A stretch of 64,000 nt of DNA from Salinimicrobium sp050750585 (GTDB lineage Bacteria; Bacteroidota; Bacteroidia; Flavobacteriales; Flavobacteriaceae). The position numbers were made by a program, and so were the translations under genes. The notes under the pieces are model-generated. The model was given only the letters and a program-made list of their open reading frames with translations. It was not told where the DNA came from and did not search any database. This document shows, one piece after another, positions 36,792 through 45,364 of this stretch (its first letter is position 1; the number at the start of each line of letters is the position of its first letter). Where the stretch lies: contig NZ_JBOJLM010000014.1 of assembly GCF_050750585.1 (NCBI RefSeq), positions 1 through 64,000 on the forward strand, read 5' to 3'.

Positions 36792-37529
36792 ATGAAAGAT
36801 ACAACCACCATTTTTGGAATACGTGCCGTAATTGAAGCCATTCAGAATAATGAGACCATAGACAAGATCTTTGTTCAAAAAGGTCTTAGCGGCCAGTTAT
36901 TTCAGGAATTACAGCAAAAAACTAAATCTGGCGAATACAACATTTCTTACGTCCCGGTAGAAAAGTTGAACCGGCTGGTAAAAGGAAATCACCAGGGTGT
37001 TGTGGCAAAGATCTCGCCCGTTCAATTTGCCGATCTTGCTTCTGAAGTTGAAAAGGCGCTTCAACAGGAAACAGCCCCGCTCTTTCTTTTACTTGATCAG
37101 GTAGATGATGTTCGGAATTTTGGTGCGATCATTAGAACTGCCGAATGTTGTGGTGTAAACGCAATTATCATTCAGAAAAAAGGGGGCGCTCCCGTAACTG
37201 CCGATACGGTGAAGACTTCTGCCGGGGCGATCTTTAAAATTCCGCTTATCAAGGTAGATCATATCAAAGATGCCATTTTCTACATGCAGGGCTCGGGTAT
37301 TAAAGTGGTAGCAGCCACAGAAAAGACCGACAAGCTGCTTTATTCCGTAGATTTTAAAGAACCCACGGCAATGGTAATGGGAAATGAAGGCAAGGGAATT
37401 TCTGAATCTGTGCTTAAGCTGGTTGATGACAAAGCCAAACTCCCTATGCAGGGTAGCATTGGCAGCTTAAATGTTTCTGTAGCCTGTGGTGCTTTTCTTT
37501 ATGAAGTGATGCGGCAGAGACTGGATTAA
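36792..37529 (+). CDS. rlmB: 23S rRNA (guanosine-2251-2'-O)-methyltransferase
   Basis: This SPOUT-class RNA methyltransferase methylates the P-loop guanosine of 23S rRNA. The 245-residue protein has the N-terminal SpoU substrate-binding domain (IFGIRAVIEAIQNNE ... NHQGVVAKI) and the C-terminal trefoil-knot domain with LLDQVDDVRNFGAIIRTAE, VMGNEGKGIS and SLNVSVACGAFLYEVMRQR. It converges with the rhomboid gene, leaving 7 bp between the two stops. Related 2'-O-methyltransferases (TrmH family) are the main alternative. Confidence 0.92.
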   Translation: MKDTTTIFGIRAVIEAIQNNETIDKIFVQKGLSGQLFQELQQKTKSGEYNISYVPVEKLNRLVKGNHQGVVAKISPVQFADLASEVEKALQQETAPLFLLLDQVDDVRNFGAIIRTAECCGVNAIIIQKKGGAPVTADTVKTSAGAIFKIPLIKVDHIKDAIFYMQGSGIKVVAATEKTDKLLYSVDFKEPTAMVMGNEGKGISESVLKLVDDKAKLPMQGSIGSLNVSVACGAFLYEVMRQRLD

Positions 37530-37536
37530 CGAAGTA

Positions 37537-38286
37537 CTATTCTGCCTTTGGCCGGTCCTTTTCCTCTCGTTTATAATGGTAAACATAAAGCGGCTCATCC
37601 TCTCCATCAGGATTTTCAATGAAGTTGCCATGCTCATCAAAATGTCGCATAAAAGGGTCTTCTTCTTCCCTGTAGGTCTCCTTTTCCCATTCATATTTTG
37701 GAGCACGGGCAACATTCTGCCTGTAAATGAGGGCAAAGATCAATCCTGAAAGAAGTCCCGCCAGGTGGCCTTCCCACGAGATTTTCGGATCAATGGGTGT
37801 GATGTACCATAATAGTCCGCCGTAAAGAAAAACCACGATCAGGGAAAGAGCTACCAGTCTGAAGTATCTCGAAAAAATACCTTTAAAGAATAAAAATCCC
37901 GCCAGTACATAGATCATTCCTGAAGCCCCTATATGAAAAGCGGGCCTCCCAATAAGCCATGTAAGGAACCCCGACAGCAGGAGCCCAAAAAGGAGGATTT
38001 TCCAGCTTAATTTCCGGTAAAAGTAAAAGAGGGAAAGCGTAAGAACAAACAGCGGAACGGTATTGTGAAACAAATGCTTTATCCCACTGTGTATAAAAGG
38101 AGAAAAAACTATACCTCTAAGCCCCTCAAGAGTTCGCGGGTAGATTCCAAAGCTCGTGAAGTCCCACCCAAAGCGTATTTCCATCCAAAATACTATCCAA
38201 ATAGCCAGTACAAAGATCAAGGGATAGCCCACCACCCCTGTAGTGAAAACAAATGGTTCAGAATTTGCTGATTTTTGTACTCTCAT
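37537..38286 (-). CDS. Rhomboid-family intramembrane serine protease
   Basis: This inner-membrane protease has about 249 residues from the ATG at 38286. The open frame runs 38 codons further upstream, but that extension is not hydrophobic or rhomboid-like, and MRVQKSANSEPF is the usual kind of start. The catalytic serine is in HIGASGMIYVLAG and the catalytic His in WEGHLAGLLSG, with six to seven membrane segments. A soluble acidic C-terminal tail of about 55 residues follows. Its substrates are unknown. It is transcribed away from rarA. Confidence 0.93.
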   Translation of the reverse strand: MRVQKSANSEPFVFTTGVVGYPLIFVLAIWIVFWMEIRFGWDFTSFGIYPRTLEGLRGIVFSPFIHSGIKHLFHNTVPLFVLTLSLFYFYRKLSWKILLFGLLLSGFLTWLIGRPAFHIGASGMIYVLAGFLFFKGIFSRYFRLVALSLIVVFLYGGLLWYITPIDPKISWEGHLAGLLSGLIFALIYRQNVARAPKYEWEKETYREEEDPFMRHFDEHGNFIENPDGEDEPLYVYHYKREEKDRPKAE

Positions 38287-38340
38287 ACCTTTGGCTTTGC
38301 AAAAAGTTAACCAATTAAAACTGCTGCACAAATACCTTCC

Positions 38341-38355
38341 AAAAATGACATTTTT
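38341..38355. repeat. Iterated palindrome AAAAATGNCATTTTT, copy with central A
   Basis: An exact copy of the 15-bp palindrome in the 174-bp gap between the divergent rhomboid and rarA genes, flanked by TTCC and AGCA. Confidence 0.7.
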
Positions 38356-38460
38356 AGCACACATTTTCCTGAAGTGAACCTCATGCTGCCAGTTCGTCAC
38401 TAAGAAAACTTATACCGCCTGCATTTTCTGCAAGAGTACTCAATTTACTATTTTTACCTC

Positions 38461-39738
38461 ATGAATAAACCTTTAGCCGAAAGATTACGTCCCCTAACAT
38501 TAGATGATTACTTATCGCAGCAACACCTGGTGGGGCCTGATGCCGCTCTTCGCAAACAAATTAAGAGGGACATCATACCCAGCATTATTTTTTGGGGGCC
38601 TCCGGGAGTGGGTAAAACCACCCTGGCAAATATTATAGCTACCGAGTCTGGCCGGCCGTTCTTTACCCTTAGTGCCATTAGCAGCGGCGTTAAAGATGTA
38701 AGGGAAGTTATAGAAAAAGCAAAAAAAAGCGACGGCCTCTTCACCACAAAAAACCCTATTCTTTTTATAGATGAGATTCACAGGTTTAGTAAATCGCAGC
38801 AGGATTCGCTTCTAGGCGCAGTAGAAAAAGGCTGGATCACGCTCATTGGAGCAACTACCGAGAACCCAAGTTTTGAAGTTATTCCCGCTTTACTCTCACG
38901 AAGCCAGGTATACGTACTCAACTCTTTCTCAAAAGACGATCTTATTGCTCTGCTGAAAAGAGCTATATCTGAAGACGAAATCATCTCCAAAAAAGAGATT
39001 GAATTACAGGAAACAGAGGCGCTACTAAGACTTAGCGGCGGTGATGCCCGAAAGTTGCTCAACATTTTTGAACTCGTGGTTACTTCTGAAGAAGAAAACA
39101 AAGTAGTGATCACCAACGATATGGTGATGAACAAAGTTCAGCAGAACACGGTGCTTTATGACAAGACCGGCGAGCAGCACTACGATATAATTTCGGCTTT
39201 TATCAAATCGATTAGAGGTAGTGACCCCAATGCAGCTGTGTACTGGCTGGCCCGAATGATAGAAGGTGGCGAAGATGTGAAATTCATTGCCCGCCGTTTA
39301 CTCATTTTAGCTTCCGAAGACATTGGCAATGCAAACCCCACGGCTTTGATCCTCGCGAATAACACCTTTCAGGCAGTTTCTACCATTGGCCATCCCGAAT
39401 CAAGGATCATTTTGAGCCAGTGCTGTATTTACCTGGCTACTTCCCCAAAATCGAACGCCTCTTACATGGCCATTAACGAGGCCCAGGCGATGGTAAAAAA
39501 GACCGGTAATCTTCCCGTGCCTTTGGCCATACGGAATGCTCCTACCAAGCTCATGAAAGATTTAGGATATGGAGAAGATTATAAATACGCCCATAATTAC
39601 GACGGAAACTTTGCCGCAGCCGAATTTCTTCCGAAGGAAATAAGCAATCATGCGTTCTTTCGTCCCGGGAATAATCAACGGGAACAATCCCAAAGAGATT
39701 TTCTGCAAAAACGGTGGAAAGGCAAATACGGTTATTGA
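38461..39738 (+). CDS. rarA: Replication-associated recombination protein A (AAA+ ATPase)
   Basis: RarA (MgsA) acts at stalled replication forks and resembles clamp-loader ATPases. The 425-residue protein has Walker A GPPGVGKTTLAN, Walker B ILFIDEIHRF, sensor 1 GATTENPSFEV and the C-terminal MgsA domain (LARMIEGGEDVKFIARRL, ASEDIGNANP). A near -7 box TATTTTTA (38449-38456) ends 4 bp before the ATG, so the mRNA may lack a leader. Its last 7 bases overlap the 3' end of the convergent envelope gene. Confidence 0.96.
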   Translation: MNKPLAERLRPLTLDDYLSQQHLVGPDAALRKQIKRDIIPSIIFWGPPGVGKTTLANIIATESGRPFFTLSAISSGVKDVREVIEKAKKSDGLFTTKNPILFIDEIHRFSKSQQDSLLGAVEKGWITLIGATTENPSFEVIPALLSRSQVYVLNSFSKDDLIALLKRAISEDEIISKKEIELQETEALLRLSGGDARKLLNIFELVVTSEEENKVVITNDMVMNKVQQNTVLYDKTGEQHYDIISAFIKSIRGSDPNAAVYWLARMIEGGEDVKFIARRLLILASEDIGNANPTALILANNTFQAVSTIGHPESRIILSQCCIYLATSPKSNASYMAINEAQAMVKKTGNLPVPLAIRNAPTKLMKDLGYGEDYKYAHNYDGNFAAAEFLPKEISNHAFFRPGNNQREQSQRDFLQKRWKGKYGY

Positions 39739-40661
39739 CCTTTCTGAGAATATTTTACGCTAATGAGTTGCTGAGAATTAGGATCAAGATATTCAACGAT
39801 CAGGTTTCCATGGGTGTCAAAAAAGGCATTTCCGGAGATGTTTTTTGAAGAATAAAGGTAATTCTCTCCCCCACCCGATTTTAGTAAAGTTCCAAATTTA
39901 CCTGGTTCTCCTTCCCTGTAAAGGTCATAACCTGCCGGTGTTTTCACTAGTTTATAGGTGATTGCACCATTCACAAACTGCAAATTCTCATTCTTCTCAA
40001 CCACTTCAGGAAGTGCCGAAGACTCTTCTGTAGCTTCTTCTATTTCTTCGGAAGTTACCACAGGATCAACAATAACTTCTGAAGCTTGTTCCTGAGTATC
40101 ATTAGCAGCCGGTACCGGATCAATAATTACTTCGGAAGCTTCTTCCTGAATATCTTTGGCCGCGGGTACAGGATCTATCACAACTTCAGCAGGATTTTTT
40201 TCCGCAGAAGTATCCGCAACAGCAACCCCGCTTTTTATAAATTCTGTCCCTTCACTAAGGCCTTCAAAAGAAGTAAAAGCTTCCCTTAAAGCTTCATGAT
40301 AGGATTTTTTATAATTCTTCTCCCTGCTCGATCCTGTTTTTGAAGTGAAAACCACCTCATCATTACAGTTTTCTAAAGTGACGTAAAGCCTGGAACGAAA
40401 TAGGCTTGAATCATTACGAACATTGACTTTAAGCACATCACAAAGCCCCATATTTGCTGGGATCTTCTCTTCGTAAAGTGCGTCAAAACCATATTTTTCT
40501 AACAGGAAAGCGGTAAGTGCGTTTACCTGATACTGGTTTGGATGCTTCAGAAATTCAAATTCCTGTGGTACCAGCACATATTTGTACTTATTGACATCCT
40601 GCCCAAAAGTGTTACTGGTTATTCCGAATAAAAAGACAAAAAAGAAAAAAATGGTTCTCAT
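39732..40661 (-). CDS. Secreted protein with three 18-residue Ile-Asp-Pro repeats
   Basis: I recognise no named family. The 309-residue protein has a signal peptide (about 1-20, FGITSNTFG) and an N-terminal domain of about 130 residues (YKYVLVPQEFEFLKHPNQYQ) seen, as I recall, in other flavobacterial proteins. Residues 159-212 are three 18-residue repeats of the form EV(V/I)(I/V)DPVPAA(K/N)D(I/T)QE(E/Q)AS, a likely flexible acidic linker. The C-terminal ~80 residues form a beta-rich domain (YKLVKTPAGYDLYREGEPGK). Its ATG overlaps the stop of the DUF5723 gene (ATGA), so the two are coupled. Confidence 0.75.
   Translation of the reverse strand: MRTIFFFFVFLFGITSNTFGQDVNKYKYVLVPQEFEFLKHPNQYQVNALTAFLLEKYGFDALYEEKIPANMGLCDVLKVNVRNDSSLFRSRLYVTLENCNDEVVFTSKTGSSREKNYKKSYHEALREAFTSFEGLSEGTEFIKSGVAVADTSAEKNPAEVVIDPVPAAKDIQEEASEVIIDPVPAANDTQEQASEVIVDPVVTSEEIEEATEESSALPEVVEKNENLQFVNGAITYKLVKTPAGYDLYREGEPGKFGTLLKSGGGENYLYSSKNISGNAFFDTHGNLIVEYLDPNSQQLISVKYSQKGQ
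40026..40187 (-). repeat. Three tandem 54-bp repeats in the secreted protein gene
   Basis: Three consecutive 54-bp units encode 18-residue Asp/Pro/Glu-rich peptides at residues 159-176, 177-194 and 195-212. The first two are closely similar, the third is diverged after the IVDPV core. The number may vary between strains. Confidence 0.8.
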
Positions 40662-42052
40662 TCCCTGCTAAACATTAGTTGGACACCAAGCTGCACCGAA
40701 GCGTTCTGCGCCTTGGCGAGATTGGTATAATCCAGAAGATTATCTGCAGCAAGATAAACATTAAAATTGGAAAGTCTGGCAGAAAACAGGAGCCCGATAT
40801 TTGAAAACGAATAGGAATCGGCTGTATAAGTAATTTTCCCTCTAAAGTTATTATTAAAGGTTTTATCGTAGTAAAGCGTGGTGGCAAAATTGAGCCCACG
40901 GGGCCGTTTTACCGCAAAGAACTGAGCTCCAAGATGGTTAAAATATCTTCTCCTGCCCATTGGCCTGTAGCAGTTACAGGGTTCGGCATTTTCAGAAAAA
41001 CCAAAGTCTAAAGAGGCATTAAATTTTACGGGGCGCCAGGTAGTGTAGGAATTGGTAAGGGTTTCATCTTTGAGGTTCTTGTCTAAGTTGTCTTCCCATT
41101 CATCCCAGTATTCTCGGGTACCGGGAAAGAGCAACTCTATCCCATCTGTCTCGTAATCGCCGTAGTACCTATAGTTCTCTACATTTTTTGTTTGGCGCAT
41201 AAAGCCAATATCCAGCAGGCTGGCGGTGACACGATATTGATCTGAAGGATACCAGGTGAATCCGGCATCGAGGCCCAACCCAATATTACCTCCCAAAAAT
41301 GCCTTTTTTAAGAAGCTAGCCATAAGTTGCCTGTTGGTAGCATCAGAGTCTGTAAGTTCGTCCCACCCGGCGGTGTTTATCAAGATATCGACCTGCGACA
41401 TATAATGCCGGTAAAGGTTGGGGCCTTCAGGGGAAAGTTCTGTCCTAAAAATGCCGGTATTATCTACACTGTGGGCATTAAAAATTCCGGAATAAATTTT
41501 TCCGCGGAAACCGTAGTTTAAATCTTCAGAATAATAATTGGTAAAACCCAGGTGAAAAACGTTGAGCACCTCGGCAGTGAAAGCAGCATCAGAGAAATCG
41601 AAATTTCGCCCGATGTAATCTTTGTTCCCTTCGTAAGCAAGCACCGCAGGATCTTTGGGAAAGTACACATAGGCATCAAGTTCCTGGTAGATACCTGCCG
41701 TATAATACCTTCTTCGCTGATCCCGCCAACCAATAGAAAAGATCTCGAGTTGCTGGTTAACTGTAAAAAAATCATTTTTGGAAAGCTTGTGCAACGTTTT
41801 TCTAATTCTGTCATTAATAGAACCTCCATCCTTCCTGAAAATATCATACATATTCACGCCTGAAGACCCTGCAGATAAATGGATCTGTGATAAAAACGGA
41901 AGACCAAGATGCATATCGAAATTGGTTTCGGCTCCCGGATTTAGTAAGAGGGTTTGAGGTAAATCATCATAATTGTAGAGCAGCTGTTTGTTTTGGGCCA
42001 AAATACCCTGAGAAAGCGTCAATATGAAGAGGAAGAAAAATATTCTCATCAT
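40658..42052 (-). CDS. DUF5723-like outer membrane beta-barrel protein
   Basis: The 464-residue protein has a signal peptide (about 1-19, LSQGILAQ) and long runs of alternating residues typical of a barrel. The start LLYNYDDLPQTLLLNPGAE and the middle GLGLDAGFTWYPSDQYRVTA fit the DUF5723 family of Bacteroidota outer-membrane proteins, as I recall it. Function is unknown. Two adjacent ATGs begin it, the first overlapping the upstream lipoprotein stop (ATGA), and its own stop overlaps the next gene, so three envelope genes form one coupled set. Confidence 0.8.
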   Translation of the reverse strand: MMRIFFFLFILTLSQGILAQNKQLLYNYDDLPQTLLLNPGAETNFDMHLGLPFLSQIHLSAGSSGVNMYDIFRKDGGSINDRIRKTLHKLSKNDFFTVNQQLEIFSIGWRDQRRRYYTAGIYQELDAYVYFPKDPAVLAYEGNKDYIGRNFDFSDAAFTAEVLNVFHLGFTNYYSEDLNYGFRGKIYSGIFNAHSVDNTGIFRTELSPEGPNLYRHYMSQVDILINTAGWDELTDSDATNRQLMASFLKKAFLGGNIGLGLDAGFTWYPSDQYRVTASLLDIGFMRQTKNVENYRYYGDYETDGIELLFPGTREYWDEWEDNLDKNLKDETLTNSYTTWRPVKFNASLDFGFSENAEPCNCYRPMGRRRYFNHLGAQFFAVKRPRGLNFATTLYYDKTFNNNFRGKITYTADSYSFSNIGLLFSARLSNFNVYLAADNLLDYTNLAKAQNASVQLGVQLMFSRE

Positions 42053-42597
42053 TTGAATTCAAAGTAGAAAAACCCTTTGGAAGCGAGCTGCAAAGATCCT
42101 GCAACCGCCGACGGGTCATGTCTTGTTACTTCAACAGACACTTTTATACTTCTTCTTATTCTATTTATCTGGGCTTCATTGATAATTTCGGTGTAATCTA
42201 TTACTGACGGTGTTTCTATACTTCCACGGGGAATTGAAACCAGTATGGTATGCTGCACCCCGTTTGCAGGGGAAAGAAATCTTATAATTGCCGTTAAGTG
42301 ACTCTCAAACGTGTTGGTGAACCTGAAGTTGAAATCGGCCCGCACAAGGTCATTTTGTATGTAGTCATCGTCAAGAAAATCAAGCCTGGTTTCATCTTTT
42401 GCAGTTACCCCGCTGCTAGAGACAACGGTGAATTCTTCATCAACAAGATCAAAGAAAATAAGATCGACGGCGGCTTCGGGAGAGAGTACAATCTCATCGG
42501 TCTGGTCAAGATCAACATCCTTAACACAGGAAGTGCAGGCTGCGAGGAGTGCCAAAAAGGCCATTTTTGAAAAACAATTTCTCCAGGACATCTTCAT
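42049..42597 (-). CDS. Small lipoprotein of unknown function
   Basis: The 182-residue protein has a lipoprotein-type signal with two candidate lipidation cysteines in LLAACTSCVKDVD, and an acidic patch shortly after. The body is beta-rich with RADFNFRFTNTFESHLTAII. No family is recognised. It is the first of three overlapping envelope genes and lies 35 bp after the yjjG-type gene, so it probably belongs to the radC-led transcript. Its product may be the lipoprotein partner of the DUF5723 barrel. Confidence 0.75.
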   Translation of the reverse strand: MKMSWRNCFSKMAFLALLAACTSCVKDVDLDQTDEIVLSPEAAVDLIFFDLVDEEFTVVSSSGVTAKDETRLDFLDDDYIQNDLVRADFNFRFTNTFESHLTAIIRFLSPANGVQHTILVSIPRGSIETPSVIDYTEIINEAQINRIRRSIKVSVEVTRHDPSAVAGSLQLASKGFFYFEFK

Positions 42598-42632
42598 ACA
42601 GTTCTAAATCTAACGAAATTTACTTCTGCTTA

Positions 42633-43322
42633 TTACAAAAAGTCAGTTAATTCCTTCATTTCCATCACCTGATGATGATCTGTTGAATATTCAGTTTTAT
42701 AGTAATTATACAGTATAGCCTGCATTCCGAAGTCTTTGGCACCTAAGATATCAGCTTCAAGATTATCACCAATCATGATACTTTCTTCCACTTTTGCTTC
42801 CGCCTTTTCTAGAGCAACTTCAAAGATTTTTGGATTGGGCTTTTTCACTCCCACATCTTCAGAAGTAGTAATGGAAGAAAAATATTTGAGAATGCCAGAA
42901 CTTTCCAGTTTTTTGTACTGAACTTCTTTAAAACCATTGGTGATGATGTGCAATTTATATAGCGGGCGAAGGTAATCGAGCACTTCAACGGTACCGGCAA
43001 GCAGGTAATTATGTTTCGGCAAATGCTCAATATAATCTATACTTAACTGTTTTATCTGAGAATCTGTAACATTTACATTCATACCTTTAAAAGAGTCCCG
43101 CAGCCGGCCATAGCGAAGATCTTCTTGTGTGACCTTGTCATCTCTATACAGCTTCCAGTAATTGGCATTTATGGGCGCATATATTGCAAGAAACTCCTCG
43201 AGCCTCACTTTTATCTGGTGCTTTTCAAAAATTGAATTAAAGGCAAGCCCCGAGTTGCGGTCAAAATCCCATAAGGTATGATCGAGATCAAAAAATATAT
43301 GACGAATGTTACTGAATTTCAT
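42633..43322 (-). CDS. YjjG-type HAD-superfamily nucleotidase
   Basis: The 229-residue HAD hydrolase has motif I FFDLDHTLWDF (about 10-20), motif II in LHIITNGF, and motif IV GDNLEADILGA. It matches the noncanonical pyrimidine nucleotidase YjjG group, which removes phosphate from odd or damaged nucleoside monophosphates. The gene overlaps the preceding deacetylase-like gene by 14 bp. Placement near radC could hint at nucleotide-pool cleaning, but this is inference. Confidence 0.88.
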   Translation of the reverse strand: MKFSNIRHIFFDLDHTLWDFDRNSGLAFNSIFEKHQIKVRLEEFLAIYAPINANYWKLYRDDKVTQEDLRYGRLRDSFKGMNVNVTDSQIKQLSIDYIEHLPKHNYLLAGTVEVLDYLRPLYKLHIITNGFKEVQYKKLESSGILKYFSSITTSEDVGVKKPNPKIFEVALEKAEAKVEESIMIGDNLEADILGAKDFGMQAILYNYYKTEYSTDHHQVMEMKELTDFL

Positions 43323-44598
43323 TAAGCATCTTTAAAATTGAAAAATTCCTTCTTGCGTTGGCATATTCGGAAAAATCTTTATTCGTAAATACGGAAATTA
43401 ATTTTCCTTCAACCATAGAGATTTGTCGTTTTATTTCGAGAACCTTATACTCTATTTCATTTTCTTTTAATTTTCCGAAAGCTTCAGAATTAATGGCGTA
43501 TGGATTCACCAGTAATGGCGTGGTGATTTCAAAATTGAGATCATAGAACAAAAAGGGAGTACAGGTGCCTGCCCGTAAGCCCACAGCCTCGGGATAGCCC
43601 ATGGAGAAATCTTTTTGAAATTCAAGTTCTACCATGTGGTTATAGGTATCGGGCAGCAACAAATTATAATGATTGTTGATCGCACTTTCTACCGGCCTTT
43701 TAATAATATCTTCCATTCGCTTTTTTTCTTCCTTTAAAACCGCGAATTTTTGATTTGCATAGAATCCCGGCTGCAGGCCAACTTCGGCATAATCGGCGAC
43801 CGATTTAATGAGGCTTTGCAGTTCCAATCGATTGTGGTTGATATTCCTGTCATAAGTAGAAAAATCGCTTACCTGAAACATGAACTTCATGGGAACCCGG
43901 TATTTCTTCAAAAACTGGATGACCTTTGTGTAAATATCGTAAGGATCTTTTTTCATTTTGGTCATTACCTGCAACCGGTGCAACACGTACTTGGGCTTAA
44001 ACCTAATTAGATCCAGCAACAATCCCAAAACCACTCTTACAATTCCCTTTTTTTTATAGCAGTAAGCTTCAGTGACAGCGACGATAGTTTGAGTTGTGAA
44101 CTGTCTCTTCGGAAATTTTTGATTTGGAAATTTATCACTTAGAACCTGCCGGAATTTTTGCGCCCAAATATCAATGACCGGTTTTTCAAGAAAACCTTCC
44201 TGAAAAGCCAGACTTTCACTCGCCTGAAATCTACCTTCTTTGTCTTTTACATGCGGTAGATATTCTTCATACCGGCTAAGCAGGTAAAAAGAAGCCGCGA
44301 AAATATCAAAGGGTACAGAGCTGGTTTCCCCCACAGCAAAAAAGCAGGGAACCCCATCCCATTCCTGAACCTTTACCTCAAGATCGTTCATTCCCTGCTC
44401 CAGCAAAAGATCTACATTCTGAATAAAGACCTCATTTGCCAGACTTTGCTTTCCGTAAGAGAGCTTCATGCCTTCATGGGCCACAAATTCTTCAATCTTT
44501 GATGTGAAGCCAACAGGCAAACCTAGAATTTGGGTACATACATGTTTAAATACATAAGTAATTCTAGGCGTAATTTTTTGGGTGTATACCAGCAGCAT
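43309..44598 (-). CDS. Polysaccharide deacetylase-like protein with DUF7033-type N-terminal region
   Basis: The 429-residue protein begins MLLVYTQKITPRITYVFKHV and has a C-terminal region resembling NodB-fold carbohydrate deacetylases: FMFQVSDFSTYDRNINHN (about 238-255) and FRAGTC-like GLRAGTCTPFLFYDLNFE. The classic DVD metal triad is not clear, so activity is uncertain. There is no signal peptide, so it is probably cytoplasmic. It sits 9 bp after radC and overlaps yjjG. Such proteins occur widely in Flavobacteriia with no tested role that I know. Confidence 0.8.
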   Translation of the reverse strand: MLLVYTQKITPRITYVFKHVCTQILGLPVGFTSKIEEFVAHEGMKLSYGKQSLANEVFIQNVDLLLEQGMNDLEVKVQEWDGVPCFFAVGETSSVPFDIFAASFYLLSRYEEYLPHVKDKEGRFQASESLAFQEGFLEKPVIDIWAQKFRQVLSDKFPNQKFPKRQFTTQTIVAVTEAYCYKKKGIVRVVLGLLLDLIRFKPKYVLHRLQVMTKMKKDPYDIYTKVIQFLKKYRVPMKFMFQVSDFSTYDRNINHNRLELQSLIKSVADYAEVGLQPGFYANQKFAVLKEEKKRMEDIIKRPVESAINNHYNLLLPDTYNHMVELEFQKDFSMGYPEAVGLRAGTCTPFLFYDLNFEITTPLLVNPYAINSEAFGKLKENEIEYKVLEIKRQISMVEGKLISVFTNKDFSEYANARRNFSILKMLNEIQ

Positions 44599-44607
44599 AA
44601 ATATGTA

Positions 44608-45309
44608 TTACAACAAACCTTCATCAGCAAAGCTGAAATAGGACTTTTCGGTTATTATTAAATGATCCAGAACTTTTATGTCGAGTGATTCGCCGGCTGT
44701 CTTAAATTTTTGGGTAAGTTGTTTATCTGCCGCACTTGGATTAAGGTTGCCTGATGGATGGTTATGAACCAGTATTGTCGCCGTGGCACCCAAATTTAGT
44801 GCCTGTTTGTAGGCCAAACGCACGTCTACCAAAGTTCCCGTTATGCCACCTTTGCTCAGAGGCAACTCCTGGATGACCTTGTTGGAATTATTGAGGTAGA
44901 GGATCCAGAATTCTTCATGAGGCAACTCCCCTATTTTTGGCTGCATAAGCTCAAAAACTGAAGCACTTGAAGATATCTTTTTCTTTTCTAGAGCTTCAGA
45001 AGACCTCCGTCTTCTACCCAACTCCAGTGCGGCCACTATGGTTAAAGCTTTAGCTTCACCAATACCTTTTACTTCCATGAGCTGTTTTACAGAAAACCTT
45101 CCCAGTTCATTGAGATTATCTTCAGCTTTGAACAGAACTTTTTTACAGACTTCAACTGCCGATTCGTTTCTACTCCCTGAGCCAATCAAGATTGCCAGCA
45201 ACTCGGCATCACTTAAAAACTCCCTGCCCTTTTGAAGGAGTTTCTCCCTGGGCCTGTCTCCCTCTGCCCAGTGTTTAATTGTAAATGCTTTTGATTTCTG
45301 AGAATCCAT
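44608..45309 (-). CDS. radC: RadC-like JAB/MPN-domain protein
   Basis: The 233-residue protein has an N-terminal helix-hairpin-helix region (EVKGIGEAKALTIVAALELG) and a C-terminal JAB1/MPN metalloprotease-like domain with HNHPSGNLNPSAADKQLT, the full His-x-His...Asp metal signature. RadC was named for DNA repair, but the role is disputed. It is the first gene of a minus-strand run of up to six genes ending at 39732. Confidence 0.95.
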   Translation of the reverse strand: MDSQKSKAFTIKHWAEGDRPREKLLQKGREFLSDAELLAILIGSGSRNESAVEVCKKVLFKAEDNLNELGRFSVKQLMEVKGIGEAKALTIVAALELGRRRRSSEALEKKKISSSASVFELMQPKIGELPHEEFWILYLNNSNKVIQELPLSKGGITGTLVDVRLAYKQALNLGATATILVHNHPSGNLNPSAADKQLTQKFKTAGESLDIKVLDHLIITEKSYFSFADEGLL

Positions 45310-45349
45310 TGGCTCAATTTCTCTAAAGATAACAAAATGAAGCTATTCC

Positions 45350-45364
45350 AAAAATGCCATTTTA
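45350..45364. repeat. Iterated palindrome, one-mismatch copy
   Basis: AAAAATGCCATTTTA differs from AAAAATGNCATTTTT only at the last base. It spans the gap between radC and mpl and the end of mpl. Confidence 0.55.
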
